A DNA stretch of 34,487 nt, from contig NZ_JAIVKI010000027.1 in the NCBI RefSeq assembly GCF_020524905.1, forward strand, positions 1-34,487. The letters are read 5' to 3'. This stretch comes from Microbulbifer variabilis (GTDB lineage Bacteria > Pseudomonadota > Gammaproteobacteria > Pseudomonadales > Cellvibrionaceae). Below the pieces are notes generated by a model that saw only the letters and a list, made by a program, of their open reading frames with translations, had not been told where the DNA came from and ran no database searches. Made by a program: the position numbers and the translations under genes. The stretch's first letter is position 1. Every line of letters begins with the position of its first letter. Positions 1-7,630 of this stretch are shown one piece after another.

Positions 1-63
1 TACATCAAAAATCAAGAGGCTGAAGAGCGCCGCCAAGAGCAGATGCAACTGGCGGGGTTGTAA
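1..63 (+). CDS. C-terminal end of a probable IS200/IS605-type transposase (partial)
   Basis: Only the last 20 codons are in the window; they read YIKNQEAEERRQEQMQLAGL and end in TAA at 61-63. The start YIKNQ-x-E is the pattern found near the C-terminus of IS200-type Y1 (HUH) transposases, and the two tight hairpins just downstream fit the right end of such an element. Family assignment is inferred from this short tail and the context; it could be another small protein with a charged C-terminus. The catalytic tyrosine and HUH motif would lie outside the window. Confidence 0.45.
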   Translation, partial: YIKNQEAEERRQEQMQLAGL

Positions 64-65
64 CT

Positions 66-82
66 AGCCCCCTCTGGGGGCT
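66..82 (+). terminator. Hairpin after the transposase tail
   Basis: A perfect 7-bp stem AGCCCCC/GGGGGCT with a TCT loop begins 3 bases after the stop codon and is followed by TTT. It probably ends transcription of the upstream gene, although the T tract is short. Confidence 0.5.
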
Positions 83-90
83 TTCACCAT

Positions 91-111
91 ACCACCCGCT
101 GTGCGGGTGGT
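91..111 (+). repeat. Perfect 9-bp palindrome, candidate right-end hairpin of an IS200-like element
   Basis: ACCACCCGC, loop TGT, GCGGGTGGT. IS200/IS605 elements have subterminal hairpins that are recognised by the Y1 transposase as single-stranded DNA, and this hairpin lies 28 bases after the transposase-like stop codon. The role is inferred from position; a second terminator is the alternative. Confidence 0.4.
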
Positions 112-163
112 TGCTGATTGCATCGTTATTCTGAGATGCTTGAGTACTATTGGCGAGACAACG

Positions 164-1384
164 TCAGTCATCCAAAATTTTATTCAGTCCATAGGTGTCC
201 TTTCCATAAACCTGGAAACTGCTTACCCTGGGTAATGTGTACTCTATAGGTCCTTCAAGACTTGGGTAGCTGTCCTTGCCATATGGGGCGACTTTTACAT
301 GGTTAGCTGTGCAGCGCCCTACAAAAGAGAAGCGTTCATCGTGGCTGGAAGTGTTGGGGTAGGAGGCGTGCATATTTAGAGATGAGAAAATTAAGCACTC
401 ACCGGCTTTCATCTCCAAATCTTTTACTTCGAATTGGTCAAAAAAATTATCCCCCAGGAGTTTTTCAGCACTGAATAAAATAACGGCGCTCTTATAAAAA
501 AGTCTTCCATATAGAGCAATTTTACCTAGCCTATAGAGATAGGAAGGAGAAAAAGGCAATAGGGAAAAGAAGAAAAGTTCATTTTCCGGGATAAATTCAT
601 AGAGGTAATTAATTCTGGCATCTGTGAAAGATCCAGGCAAAATGCGTAGGCAACCGCTCTCTCTGGTAGTATCGCTTAAGGCTACCCAAGCATTCAGTTG
701 AATCAATGCAGGAGATGTTTTTTGCGTGGGTTGTAATTTTGCATATTTTCCCGCCTCGCGAAATGTTGCATTTTGGTGCCAAGCAGTGCCTTCTGCGCCT
801 GGTAATTTATCGAAGAACTGCGTGCGCCAGCATATAATCTCATCACCGAGCAGGCTTGCTAAGCGCTCGGCAATTTGAGGCTTTCGCAATAGCTCTCTAA
901 ATGGTTTGAGCCGCAGGGCTTGGTACAGGCCTGCATACTCAATTGTCCAGCGATTGTATTTTTTCTCTATTTCGCGAATTTTTTTTCCTAAGTAGGACAC
1001 GCCGCTGAAGTCATTTTTATATTCCCGAACAGCAAGCTCTTTTAATGCGTTCGCCTCTTCACTGGAAATTACCCGAAAGGGGGGTAGGTAACCGTTTTTT
1101 GTAAAGAACTTGCGCTCCTGCGCACTCAGGAAGTACTTGTTGTCTTGTTGAGTGGCAGATAGGTTGGGGAGGTCAATCGTTAAATTTTTTAACTGATCCA
1201 GATTGGTAAAAAGTTTTTGTTGCTCCCTTTTCTTCCACGGAAGAATGCATAGCTTATAAAAACCTATGGCTACTAACAGCCCAACTATTTTTAGTCGTTG
1301 GGCCCAGGTAATGGGAAACTGGGCCAGTTCCTGGAGGGTGCCAGCTTCCTTGTGCATCTCCGTCAGCGTGCTGTTTTTCGGCAT
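164..1384 (-). CDS. Phytanoyl-CoA dioxygenase (PhyH)-like Fe(II)/2-oxoglutarate protein with HXN in place of HXD
   Basis: A 406-residue protein. Residues about 31-50 form one hydrophobic segment, so it may be anchored to the membrane at its N-terminus. The C-terminal half has the PhyH pattern: GTAWHQNATF (H203, N205), a glycine and proline stretch SGCLRILPGS near 243-252, the distal histidine in SSLNMHASYP (H339) and an arginine about 12 residues later (R351) for 2-oxoglutarate. The usual iron-binding HXD is HXN here (N205), so normal hydroxylase activity is uncertain; halogenating relatives also lack this carboxylate but have Ala or Gly. It starts 6 bases after the stop of the histidine-rich gene, so the two form one operon. 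The substrate is unknown. Confidence 0.75.
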   Translation of the reverse strand: MPKNSTLTEMHKEAGTLQELAQFPITWAQRLKIVGLLVAIGFYKLCILPWKKREQQKLFTNLDQLKNLTIDLPNLSATQQDNKYFLSAQERKFFTKNGYLPPFRVISSEEANALKELAVREYKNDFSGVSYLGKKIREIEKKYNRWTIEYAGLYQALRLKPFRELLRKPQIAERLASLLGDEIICWRTQFFDKLPGAEGTAWHQNATFREAGKYAKLQPTQKTSPALIQLNAWVALSDTTRESGCLRILPGSFTDARINYLYEFIPENELFFFSLLPFSPSYLYRLGKIALYGRLFYKSAVILFSAEKLLGDNFFDQFEVKDLEMKAGECLIFSSLNMHASYPNTSSHDERFSFVGRCTANHVKVAPYGKDSYPSLEGPIEYTLPRVSSFQVYGKDTYGLNKILDD

Positions 1385-1390
1385 TTTAGC

Positions 1391-1747
1391 CTACTGCTCA
1401 TGAATGACTTCCACAGGCCCGTGATCGTCACAATGGTCGCCATGGACATGGTGCAAACGTCCATCCACCAGGTAATCGAAATGGTCGCCGTGGGGGATAC
1501 GTTCGTGTCCGCAGTGTTCTCCGTGAATATGGGTAGCGTGAGTGCTGTTGTTGATGGGGTTGCAGTCATCTGGGTTCTTGTTACTCACTTCCAGCACATG
1601 TTCATCGTAGTGGCCCCTGTGCGGATGGTGTAGGTGGCCATTATGTAGGTAACACACATGGTCTCCGTGACGAATGGCGGCATGCCCACAATGGGGGCCG
1701 TGTTTATGGGAATGGTTGTCAGCCTGTTGACAGGAAGAACTGGTCAT
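1391..1747 (-). CDS. Histidine-rich, probably metal-binding protein with two internal repeats
   Basis: A 118-residue soluble protein with 27 histidines. It has two repeats, at about residues 16-50 and 74-109, of the form HG-x-x-CGH-x-x-I-x-HGDH-x-x-YL-x-x-G-x-LHH, each with a conserved cysteine and many His/Asp, which suggests binding of zinc or a similar metal. I chose the ATG at 1747 because GAGG lies 7 bases upstream; a longer reading to 1837 has no such site and adds an unrelated N-terminus. No signal peptide is seen, so the protein is probably cytoplasmic. It leads the operon with the PhyH-like gene, an iron enzyme. A metal storage or delivery role is inference. No obvious Zur or Fur box was recognised upstream. 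Confidence 0.7.
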   Translation of the reverse strand: MTSSSCQQADNHSHKHGPHCGHAAIRHGDHVCYLHNGHLHHPHRGHYDEHVLEVSNKNPDDCNPINNSTHATHIHGEHCGHERIPHGDHFDYLVDGRLHHVHGDHCDDHGPVEVIHEQ

Positions 1748-1996
1748 ATTGGTTCCTCGATTGGTGGTAATAGCTCTTTCCATACATCCCAGCTTTGGTA
1801 TGAAAAGCCTCCCCCCCACCCTTTGTAGCTTTTCCAAACTGTAGAAACGCCTTTGCCCCTTTCAAAGTAATAAATAGCTTTCCTCGCCTATGTAACAACG
1901 TTTGCTCTCTGAGTGAAGTTATCTGGCAGAAGCCCACATATTTAGTAAGTGTGACTAAAACCAGTAAATGGCCATAAAATGGCGCTGAAAGCATAT

Positions 1997-2010
1997 TGCA
2001 ATCGATTGCA
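1997..2010. promoter_or_regulatory. LacI-family operator, distal copy upstream of the TonB receptor
   Basis: Perfect 14-bp palindrome TGCAATCGATTGCA. The central CG and dyad symmetry are typical of LacI-family operators. The same 14 bases recur at 2068-2081 and 13920-13933, with a one-base variant at 14100-14113. It is 146 bases from the receptor start and 250 bases from the His-rich gene start, so it could affect either. Confidence 0.75.
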
Positions 2011-2067
2011 TGCCTAATTTATAGTGCTCGAAAGGTGTCGTCTCACAGGACAGATATCCACCCAGAT

Positions 2068-2081
2068 TGCAATCGATTGCA
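2068..2081. promoter_or_regulatory. LacI-family operator, proximal copy upstream of the TonB receptor
   Basis: Perfect palindrome TGCAATCGATTGCA ending 61 bases before the receptor start codon, where a repressor would overlap or follow the promoter. The likely binder is the LacI protein encoded at 15586-16650, because the same sequence lies in front of the GH65 and MFS genes next to it. Confidence 0.8.
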
Positions 2082-2142
2082 GTTTAAGTGGGTATCAGAC
2101 ACTCCATAAATCCAATAAGAATGACGATGAGAGGGGAGTTTA

Positions 2143-4422
2143 ATGAAGAGGAAACCTCTAGTGCTGGCCATTTCCTTTGGTGCCATACAATTGGGCCTCT
2201 GGGGGCATGCCGTTGCCCAAGGTGCTATTTCACCGGTTTCAGATGATAGGGTGATAGAAGAGGTGATAACCACGGGAACCCCTGGTGGCGCAGGAATAAA
2301 AAAACTAGATGCCAGCTTTTCAATCACAACCTTGAGTGACGATGAAATCGGTAAAGCCTCCCCGTCGAGTACCGCTGACCTCCTGAAGTCAATACCAGGC
2401 CTTTGGGTTGAGAGTTCCGGTGGTGTGTCTGGTGCGAACATTGATGTCCGCGGATTTCCAGGTGGCAGTGATGCACCCTTTGTAACGGTTTCCATGAACG
2501 GCTTGCCGCTATATCCGGCACCAACACTTTCCTTTTTGGAAAATTCCTCTCTTTTCCGTGTGGATGAGACTATTCAGCGGGTAGAAGGACTGCGCGGAGG
2601 TCCAAATCCAGTTTACTCCAATGGTCAGCCTGGCCTTACTACCAATTTTATCTTGAAAGAGGGAACTGAAGAGACTGAAGGTCGCTTTAAGTACACCACC
2701 TCAGACTACGACCTCCAGCGTGCGGATGCCCTATTAACCGGTAAGCTCACTGATGATGTTTACTACATGATGGGGGGGTACATAAGTTCTTCTCCTGGCG
2801 TTCGTGATGCTGGTTTTGATGCTGAAGAAGGTCACCAGTTTACCCTGCACCTAACCAGAGAAATGGATAATGGCAAAGCCGGCTTCTATGTTCGCGATAC
2901 AAAAGATACCGGTACTTGGTACCTGCCAAATGCCTCCTTACTGGCAACCGACTATACCCAGGTAGGCCCCAGTAACCGCAAGGTTTCAGTACCAATTTCC
3001 CAAGCTGATGGGAATGGTGGCTCAGAAACACGTTGGGAAACTTTCGATATGGGGGAGGGGCGTGGCTGGGATGGCAGCATTGCTGGCGCTTATCTTGAGC
3101 TGGATCTGGGCAATGGTTGGAGCCTTACCGAGCGTTTTGGTTTGACTAACGGTAGTGCCGACACGCTGGGTTTTGTTCCCAATGGCCATATGGTCTCAGC
3201 CAGTGATTTGCGATACAACGATGGCACAGTCGTTACCTCCGCTACCACCGTATCTGGGGCAGCGGTCAGCGATAATACCTTGTTGCAACAATTTGGAGCT
3301 TGGGTCGTTCGAAAGGACATTGAGGCAACGACTAACGATATCAGTGTAGCCAAAGAGTGGGATGACTTTAAGGTGACAACGGGCTACTACACCTCTAGCT
3401 GGGAAAGTGATGAGTGGTGGTCGCTCGGAAACCAGAACTACTTTGTGCTTGGTCACGATGGTGAGCAAATTGCGGGGGATATTTCTTGTGATGATGAAGA
3501 GTTAGATCCCGTTCTCTGTTGGAGCTACGACCTTGAAGCGGTGGGTGATGCTCGCGAAAACGCCTTCTACATTGCGGGAGAATTTTACTCAGGCGATTTC
3601 ACGTTTGATTTGGGAGTGCGATCTGCAAATCGTGCAACCAACTACTCAGTAGATGATGGTGTGCGTGATGGTATTTTTACTACTTACAAGGCTGATGAAG
3701 AGGGTACCGCGTATACCGCTGCGATAGATTGGGCATTTGCTGAGAATATGGGAACTTTCTTCCGCGTAAACTCCGGCTTTAAATTTGCAGACTTTGATAA
3801 CTATCGCGAGTTTGGCGAGAGCTTCCGAATGGGCTCCGATCTGATTATCGATATCGACCAATACGAGTTGGGCTACAAACTACAAGACCAAGACTATTCG
3901 TTGTTTGCCACACTCTACTACAACGAAACCCAGGGTATGCCCGACTGTATTATTGGCAGTACCACTTGTACCCGTTTGGAAACAGAGGCTCTTGGCCTTG
4001 AGCTGGATGGTAAGGCCCACTGGGGGGACTTCACTTTGGGCCTGAATGCAACTTTGCAGAAGCCTGAAATCACCAATGGCGACTTTAAAGGCAATCGGGT
4101 AATGCGCCAGCCCGAGTACCAAGTACGCCTAAGCCAAAACTACGATTTCACGATCAGCAATATTGACATGGCGGTGTTTGGTGGAGTAAGCCGAGTGGGT
4201 GATCGTTTCAATGACAGTAAAAACTCGGTGACATTGCCGGGTTATACCAAAGTAGATTTTGGTGCAGTGGCTTACTTGAACGATGTTACCGTTCAGCTTG
4301 CACTGGATAACCTCACCGATGAGGAGGGCATTACCGAGGGAGACCCACGGGATCCTCAGGCAACCAATGTTCGTTATATCCTGCCGCGAAACATCAAGTT
4401 AAGTATCGCTTACGACTTCTAG
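2143..4422 (+). CDS. TonB-dependent outer-membrane receptor, probably for an oligosaccharide
   Basis: A 759-residue protein with a signal peptide (about residues 1-25, ending in AVAQ). A plug domain follows, with EEVITTG-like N-terminal sequence, ADLLKSIPGLWVES at about 79-92 and DVRGFPGG at about 102-109, then a long beta-barrel rich in aromatic residues. It ends in phenylalanine (SIAYDF), as outer-membrane barrels usually do. GAGGGGAG sits just before the ATG. The two LacI-type operators upstream match those of the GH65 locus, so the ligand is probably the alpha-glucoside or other disaccharide used there. That link is inference from the operators; the gene is otherwise isolated from the sugar cluster. 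A strong terminator follows. Confidence 0.9.
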   Translation: MKRKPLVLAISFGAIQLGLWGHAVAQGAISPVSDDRVIEEVITTGTPGGAGIKKLDASFSITTLSDDEIGKASPSSTADLLKSIPGLWVESSGGVSGANIDVRGFPGGSDAPFVTVSMNGLPLYPAPTLSFLENSSLFRVDETIQRVEGLRGGPNPVYSNGQPGLTTNFILKEGTEETEGRFKYTTSDYDLQRADALLTGKLTDDVYYMMGGYISSSPGVRDAGFDAEEGHQFTLHLTREMDNGKAGFYVRDTKDTGTWYLPNASLLATDYTQVGPSNRKVSVPISQADGNGGSETRWETFDMGEGRGWDGSIAGAYLELDLGNGWSLTERFGLTNGSADTLGFVPNGHMVSASDLRYNDGTVVTSATTVSGAAVSDNTLLQQFGAWVVRKDIEATTNDISVAKEWDDFKVTTGYYTSSWESDEWWSLGNQNYFVLGHDGEQIAGDISCDDEELDPVLCWSYDLEAVGDARENAFYIAGEFYSGDFTFDLGVRSANRATNYSVDDGVRDGIFTTYKADEEGTAYTAAIDWAFAENMGTFFRVNSGFKFADFDNYREFGESFRMGSDLIIDIDQYELGYKLQDQDYSLFATLYYNETQGMPDCIIGSTTCTRLETEALGLELDGKAHWGDFTLGLNATLQKPEITNGDFKGNRVMRQPEYQVRLSQNYDFTISNIDMAVFGGVSRVGDRFNDSKNSVTLPGYTKVDFGAVAYLNDVTVQLALDNLTDEEGITEGDPRDPQATNVRYILPRNIKLSIAYDF

Positions 4423-4459
4423 TTCGACTCCAGCCTCTCCCATAGGCTTTCTGAGCTTT

Positions 4460-4488
4460 GCCGCACACTATTTTTGTGCGGCTTTTTT
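4460..4488 (+). terminator. Rho-independent terminator of the TonB receptor gene
   Basis: Stem GCCGCACA (4460-4467) and TGTGCGGC (4475-4482), 7-base loop, then six T residues. It begins 37 bases after the receptor stop codon. Confidence 0.9.
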
Positions 4489-4857
4489 ATGCCTGCCTTC
4501 TTACCATTTGTCTTTAAGTGCCCGACTTGGTCGAATTTGCAGCATTATTAAGATTGATTATTGTCCTTAGCAATTAACGATACTTTTATAAAGCCAACAT
4601 TATAGTGGTTTCCCCAGGAAAGTTTTTCTGGGATAGTGACTATAGATATTGCAAGCTAAATTGGTAAGTTGTACGAATTATTCTTTCGAGAGGTATATTG
4701 TTCAGTTAAATGTGCAGTATTGAGAACTACTTCTGCGTCGGGTGAATAGTGTTATTTGATTCAGGCAAATGAGGGGCAGGGGTTACTGGTTTAACAAGGA
4801 TTAGGGTGCCGATAATTACGGTAAATCTAATATTAACTATAGGTTCCAAGGATGATT
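4489..4857. other. Intergenic region before the secreted hydrolase gene
   Basis: AT-rich; no supported gene, no strong repeat. It presumably carries the promoter of the hydrolase gene, which I cannot place with confidence. Confidence 0.4.
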
Positions 4858-5691
4858 ATGAAAATTTACACCGCATTTTTGCTAAGTATTCTTTGTTGCT
4901 CAGTTTGGGCGCAGGATGAGCATAATTATGAGTTTGTTACCATTGGTGGGAATACAATCTCCTATCTTTGTAAAGAGGAAGGTGAGGGTAAAAAAGTAGT
5001 ATTGATGGTTTCAGGTATGGGTTTAGATGCGCATAGTACCTATAAAAATACCTTTCATAAATTCTCGTCTGATGATTTTATGCTCTGTATCTACGATCGG
5101 CCTGGAGCTGGAAAAAGTGCGCACGCGGTTCCAAAAGTTAGATCGATGGATGAGCTTTCAGCTGAGCTCAAGTCTTTCGTGGAGTTTAAGAAATGGGACT
5201 CCGTAGTTCTTGTGGCCCATTCATTTGGTGGTTTAGTGGCAAGGGCATTTGCGAATGAAAACCCCAGTAGGGTCTCTGCCCTTCTATTTGTGGATGCAGC
5301 CCATGAATCCTGGTACGGAAACCTGAAGTCTTCTTTATCCAAGGAGGGGTGGGCAACAATGCAGTGGATAATGGAGTGGGAAAAGGAAAAGCATTCCTTC
5401 GAAGATTTCGAAGAATCCGCATCAAAGCCAGAGCGTTATGAATTAAAGCAGGAAATTCCAATCACAGTGATGAGTAGAGGGTTGCCACATACCGTAATCC
5501 GCCAGACTAAAATGAGTTACGCAGATGTAGATGCTTACAACAGGACTTGGGATCAATCGCAAATTGAACTCTCCAAGATTAGTGACAACACCAAGCATGT
5601 AATTATGAAATACTCCTCGCATCTGTACGATGAAACTGATCCGTGGATTGTGCTTGAAGAGCTGGATCAACTTTTATCTAAAGTTGAATAG
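4858..5691 (+). CDS. Secreted alpha/beta hydrolase
   Basis: A 277-residue protein starting MKIYTAFLLS. The signal peptide ends near CSVWAQ, giving a periplasmic or secreted enzyme. The fold shows in the oxyanion-strand region LMVSGMGLDAHS, the arginine-proline-glycine turn YDRPGAGKS and the nucleophile elbow VAHSFGG (serine about residue 122). A histidine in YSSHLYDETDPW (about residue 255) fits the catalytic base. The acidic member of the triad is not obvious. I chose the second ATG (4858) because AAGG abuts the first one (4852) but is correctly spaced from the second. The substrate cannot be told; an esterase or lipase-like role is the default. Confidence 0.85.
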   Translation: MKIYTAFLLSILCCSVWAQDEHNYEFVTIGGNTISYLCKEEGEGKKVVLMVSGMGLDAHSTYKNTFHKFSSDDFMLCIYDRPGAGKSAHAVPKVRSMDELSAELKSFVEFKKWDSVVLVAHSFGGLVARAFANENPSRVSALLFVDAAHESWYGNLKSSLSKEGWATMQWIMEWEKEKHSFEDFEESASKPERYELKQEIPITVMSRGLPHTVIRQTKMSYADVDAYNRTWDQSQIELSKISDNTKHVIMKYSSHLYDETDPWIVLEELDQLLSKVE

Positions 5692-6228
5692 TTTTTTGAA
5701 GAGCCATTAAAGACAGTTAACTCTTGGATTTGTATAGGTTTTTACTTGATCTGGCAGAGTAAGGCTTGGAAGCGGCCGTTGTCAGATCAAGCCAGAACTA
5801 TCAAGCTCGTGTATCTAGGCTAGCTTGATACAATTAGATAGACGTAAAAATTACTTTTTCCAGGCAGACTGTAAGAAGATTCTAGTTATTCTCAATGATT
5901 TCCTGTGACTTATAGTTTTCCTTGAGTAGTGTATTTTATTCCGCCTTTCTCATAGATGCCCCTAAGGTTTTCAAAGTTACAAGACGTAATTTAAGCCAAT
6001 TCAATGCTCTTCACGTCTTGAGCTCGAATAGAGGTATTTTGGTGTTCTAATCAGCCTCCTAGCCCTTCCAAATTGATCAATTATGCGTCAATTATTTTTG
6101 AGTAAAGAGCCAAGCTTCTACGTGTGAAATAAAAAAATAAGTGTAATCATAATGTTAGATTACACTTCTATAGCAACTGCACAGTATTTGCTGTGTAGAT
6201 TAAAGTTCCAGTCTAATAAGAGGGTTGC
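5692..6228. other. Intergenic region with two adjacent inverted repeats
   Basis: 537 bases without a supported gene. It contains two inverted repeats in a row: CTTGATCTG (5745-5753) with CAGATCAAG (5783-5791), and ATCAAGCT (5800-5807) with AGCTTGAT (5822-5829). The first could terminate or attenuate transcription from the hydrolase gene, but no T tract follows. The rest shows nothing I recognise; the ppnN promoter must lie here. Confidence 0.4.
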
Positions 6229-7602
6229 ATGTCTACAGATCTTATCGATGCAAACGTCTCACCAACAGGGCAGTTCGATATTTTATCCAAGTATGAAATT
6301 AATCGACTTAGCAATGAAAGCCGTGGTTCTCAATATCAGACCTTCCGGAACTGCTCCCTGGCGGTACTTAATAGCGGCGGTAATATGGATGATGGTAAGG
6401 AGCTTTTAGAAACCTATTCCAATTTTGATATTTCTGTTGTCCCAACTGAGCGCAGTATAAAGCTTCAACTTAAAAGTGCTCCTGCCAGTGCTTTTGTGGA
6501 TGGAAAGATTATTAACGGTATCGCTGAGCATTTGTTCGCGGTGCTTAGAGATATAATTTATGTAAATAGTGAAATCACCGGCAGCCCACTACATGATTTA
6601 ACATCTTCTCAAGGCATCACCGATGCAGTATTCCATATTATGCGTAATGCCGGTACCTTTGATCGGGTGCGTGGCCCCAGATTAGTGGTGTGTTGGGGAG
6701 GACATTCTATTTTATCTGAGGAATACGATTACACTAAACAAGTTGGTTATGAGTTGGCCTTGCGACATCTGGATATTTGTACTGGTTGTGGTCCGGGTGC
6801 CATGAAGGGGCCAATGAAAGGTGCCACGATAGGTCATGCCAAGCAACGCGACCGACATGGTCAATATCTTGGCATTACTGAACCCGGTATCATTGCTGCA
6901 GAGGCGCCAAATGCAATTGTCAACCAGCTGGTTATTCTGCCTGATATTGAAAAGCGATTAGAGGCTTTTGTGCGTGCAGGCCATGGCATTGTGGTTTTTC
7001 CTGGAGGCGCGGGCACTGCTGAGGAGATTATTTATCTCTTGGGAATACTCCTTCACGAAGAGAATAAGGATCAACCTTTTCCAGTTATTTTTACTGGACC
7101 CTCTGGTGCTACGGAATATTTTGTACGTATCGATGAATTTATTGCTTCCACTTTGGGTAAAGAAGCGCGCTCAAGGTACCAAATCATCATAGATAACCCG
7201 CAGGAAGTGGCTAGGCAAATGGCTGCAGGGATACATGAGGTTAAATCCTATCGTAAAGAGATTGGCGACGCTTATTATTTTAACTGGAAGCTGAAGGTGA
7301 CTAGTGAATTTCAGCAACCTTTTTCGCCGACCCATGAAAGCATGCTGAATCTTGCCTTACATAAAAATCAGGAGCCTTATCTATTGGCGGCTAACCTAAG
7401 ACGTGCATTCTCCGGAGTTGTATCTGGCAATGTGAAAGACGAAGGTATCCGCATGGTGGAAAAACATGGGCCTTATGAATTGCGGGGTGATCCGGGTATA
7501 ATGCACAGCATTGATGTGATGCTGGAGTCCTTTGTGAATCAGCAAAGAATGAAGTTACCTGGCAAGGAGTATATTCCTTGCTATAAGGTGCTTTCTAAGT
7601 AG
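6229..7602 (+). CDS. ppnN: Pyrimidine/purine nucleotide 5'-monophosphate nucleosidase (PpnN/YgdH, LOG family)
   Basis: A 457-residue protein, close to the length of E. coli PpnN (454). The enzyme hydrolyses nucleoside 5'-monophosphates to a free base and ribose 5-phosphate and in E. coli responds to (p)ppGpp. The central Rossmann-like LOG domain shows CWGGHS (155-160), TGCGPGAMKGP (185-195) and the signature PGGAGTAEE (258-266) with the catalytic glutamates. The long N- and C-terminal extensions match PpnN rather than the short LOG cytokinin enzymes. It is likely cytoplasmic. AGAGGG precedes the ATG. A GyrB-like ATPase gene follows after 28 bases, so the two are probably co-transcribed, which is not the usual setting for ppnN. 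Confidence 0.93.
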   Translation: MSTDLIDANVSPTGQFDILSKYEINRLSNESRGSQYQTFRNCSLAVLNSGGNMDDGKELLETYSNFDISVVPTERSIKLQLKSAPASAFVDGKIINGIAEHLFAVLRDIIYVNSEITGSPLHDLTSSQGITDAVFHIMRNAGTFDRVRGPRLVVCWGGHSILSEEYDYTKQVGYELALRHLDICTGCGPGAMKGPMKGATIGHAKQRDRHGQYLGITEPGIIAAEAPNAIVNQLVILPDIEKRLEAFVRAGHGIVVFPGGAGTAEEIIYLLGILLHEENKDQPFPVIFTGPSGATEYFVRIDEFIASTLGKEARSRYQIIIDNPQEVARQMAAGIHEVKSYRKEIGDAYYFNWKLKVTSEFQQPFSPTHESMLNLALHKNQEPYLLAANLRRAFSGVVSGNVKDEGIRMVEKHGPYELRGDPGIMHSIDVMLESFVNQQRMKLPGKEYIPCYKVLSK

Positions 7603-7630
7603 AAATAATATAAATGTTCCAGGATGATTT

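Larger units (their letters stand above)
1748..2142. other. Divergent control region between the His-rich operon and the TonB receptor
   Basis: 395 bases without a convincing gene. It holds two identical LacI-type palindromes (listed separately), centred 71 bp apart, which is about seven helical turns and would allow DNA looping. Open frames on the minus strand here lack family features and a ribosome binding site. Confidence 0.6.

Noticed and set aside
1298..1633. Plus-strand open frame opposite the PhyH-like and His-rich genes
   Set aside because: Its composition (valine/methionine-rich) mirrors the histidine codons on the other strand; it has no ribosome binding site and overlaps two better genes.
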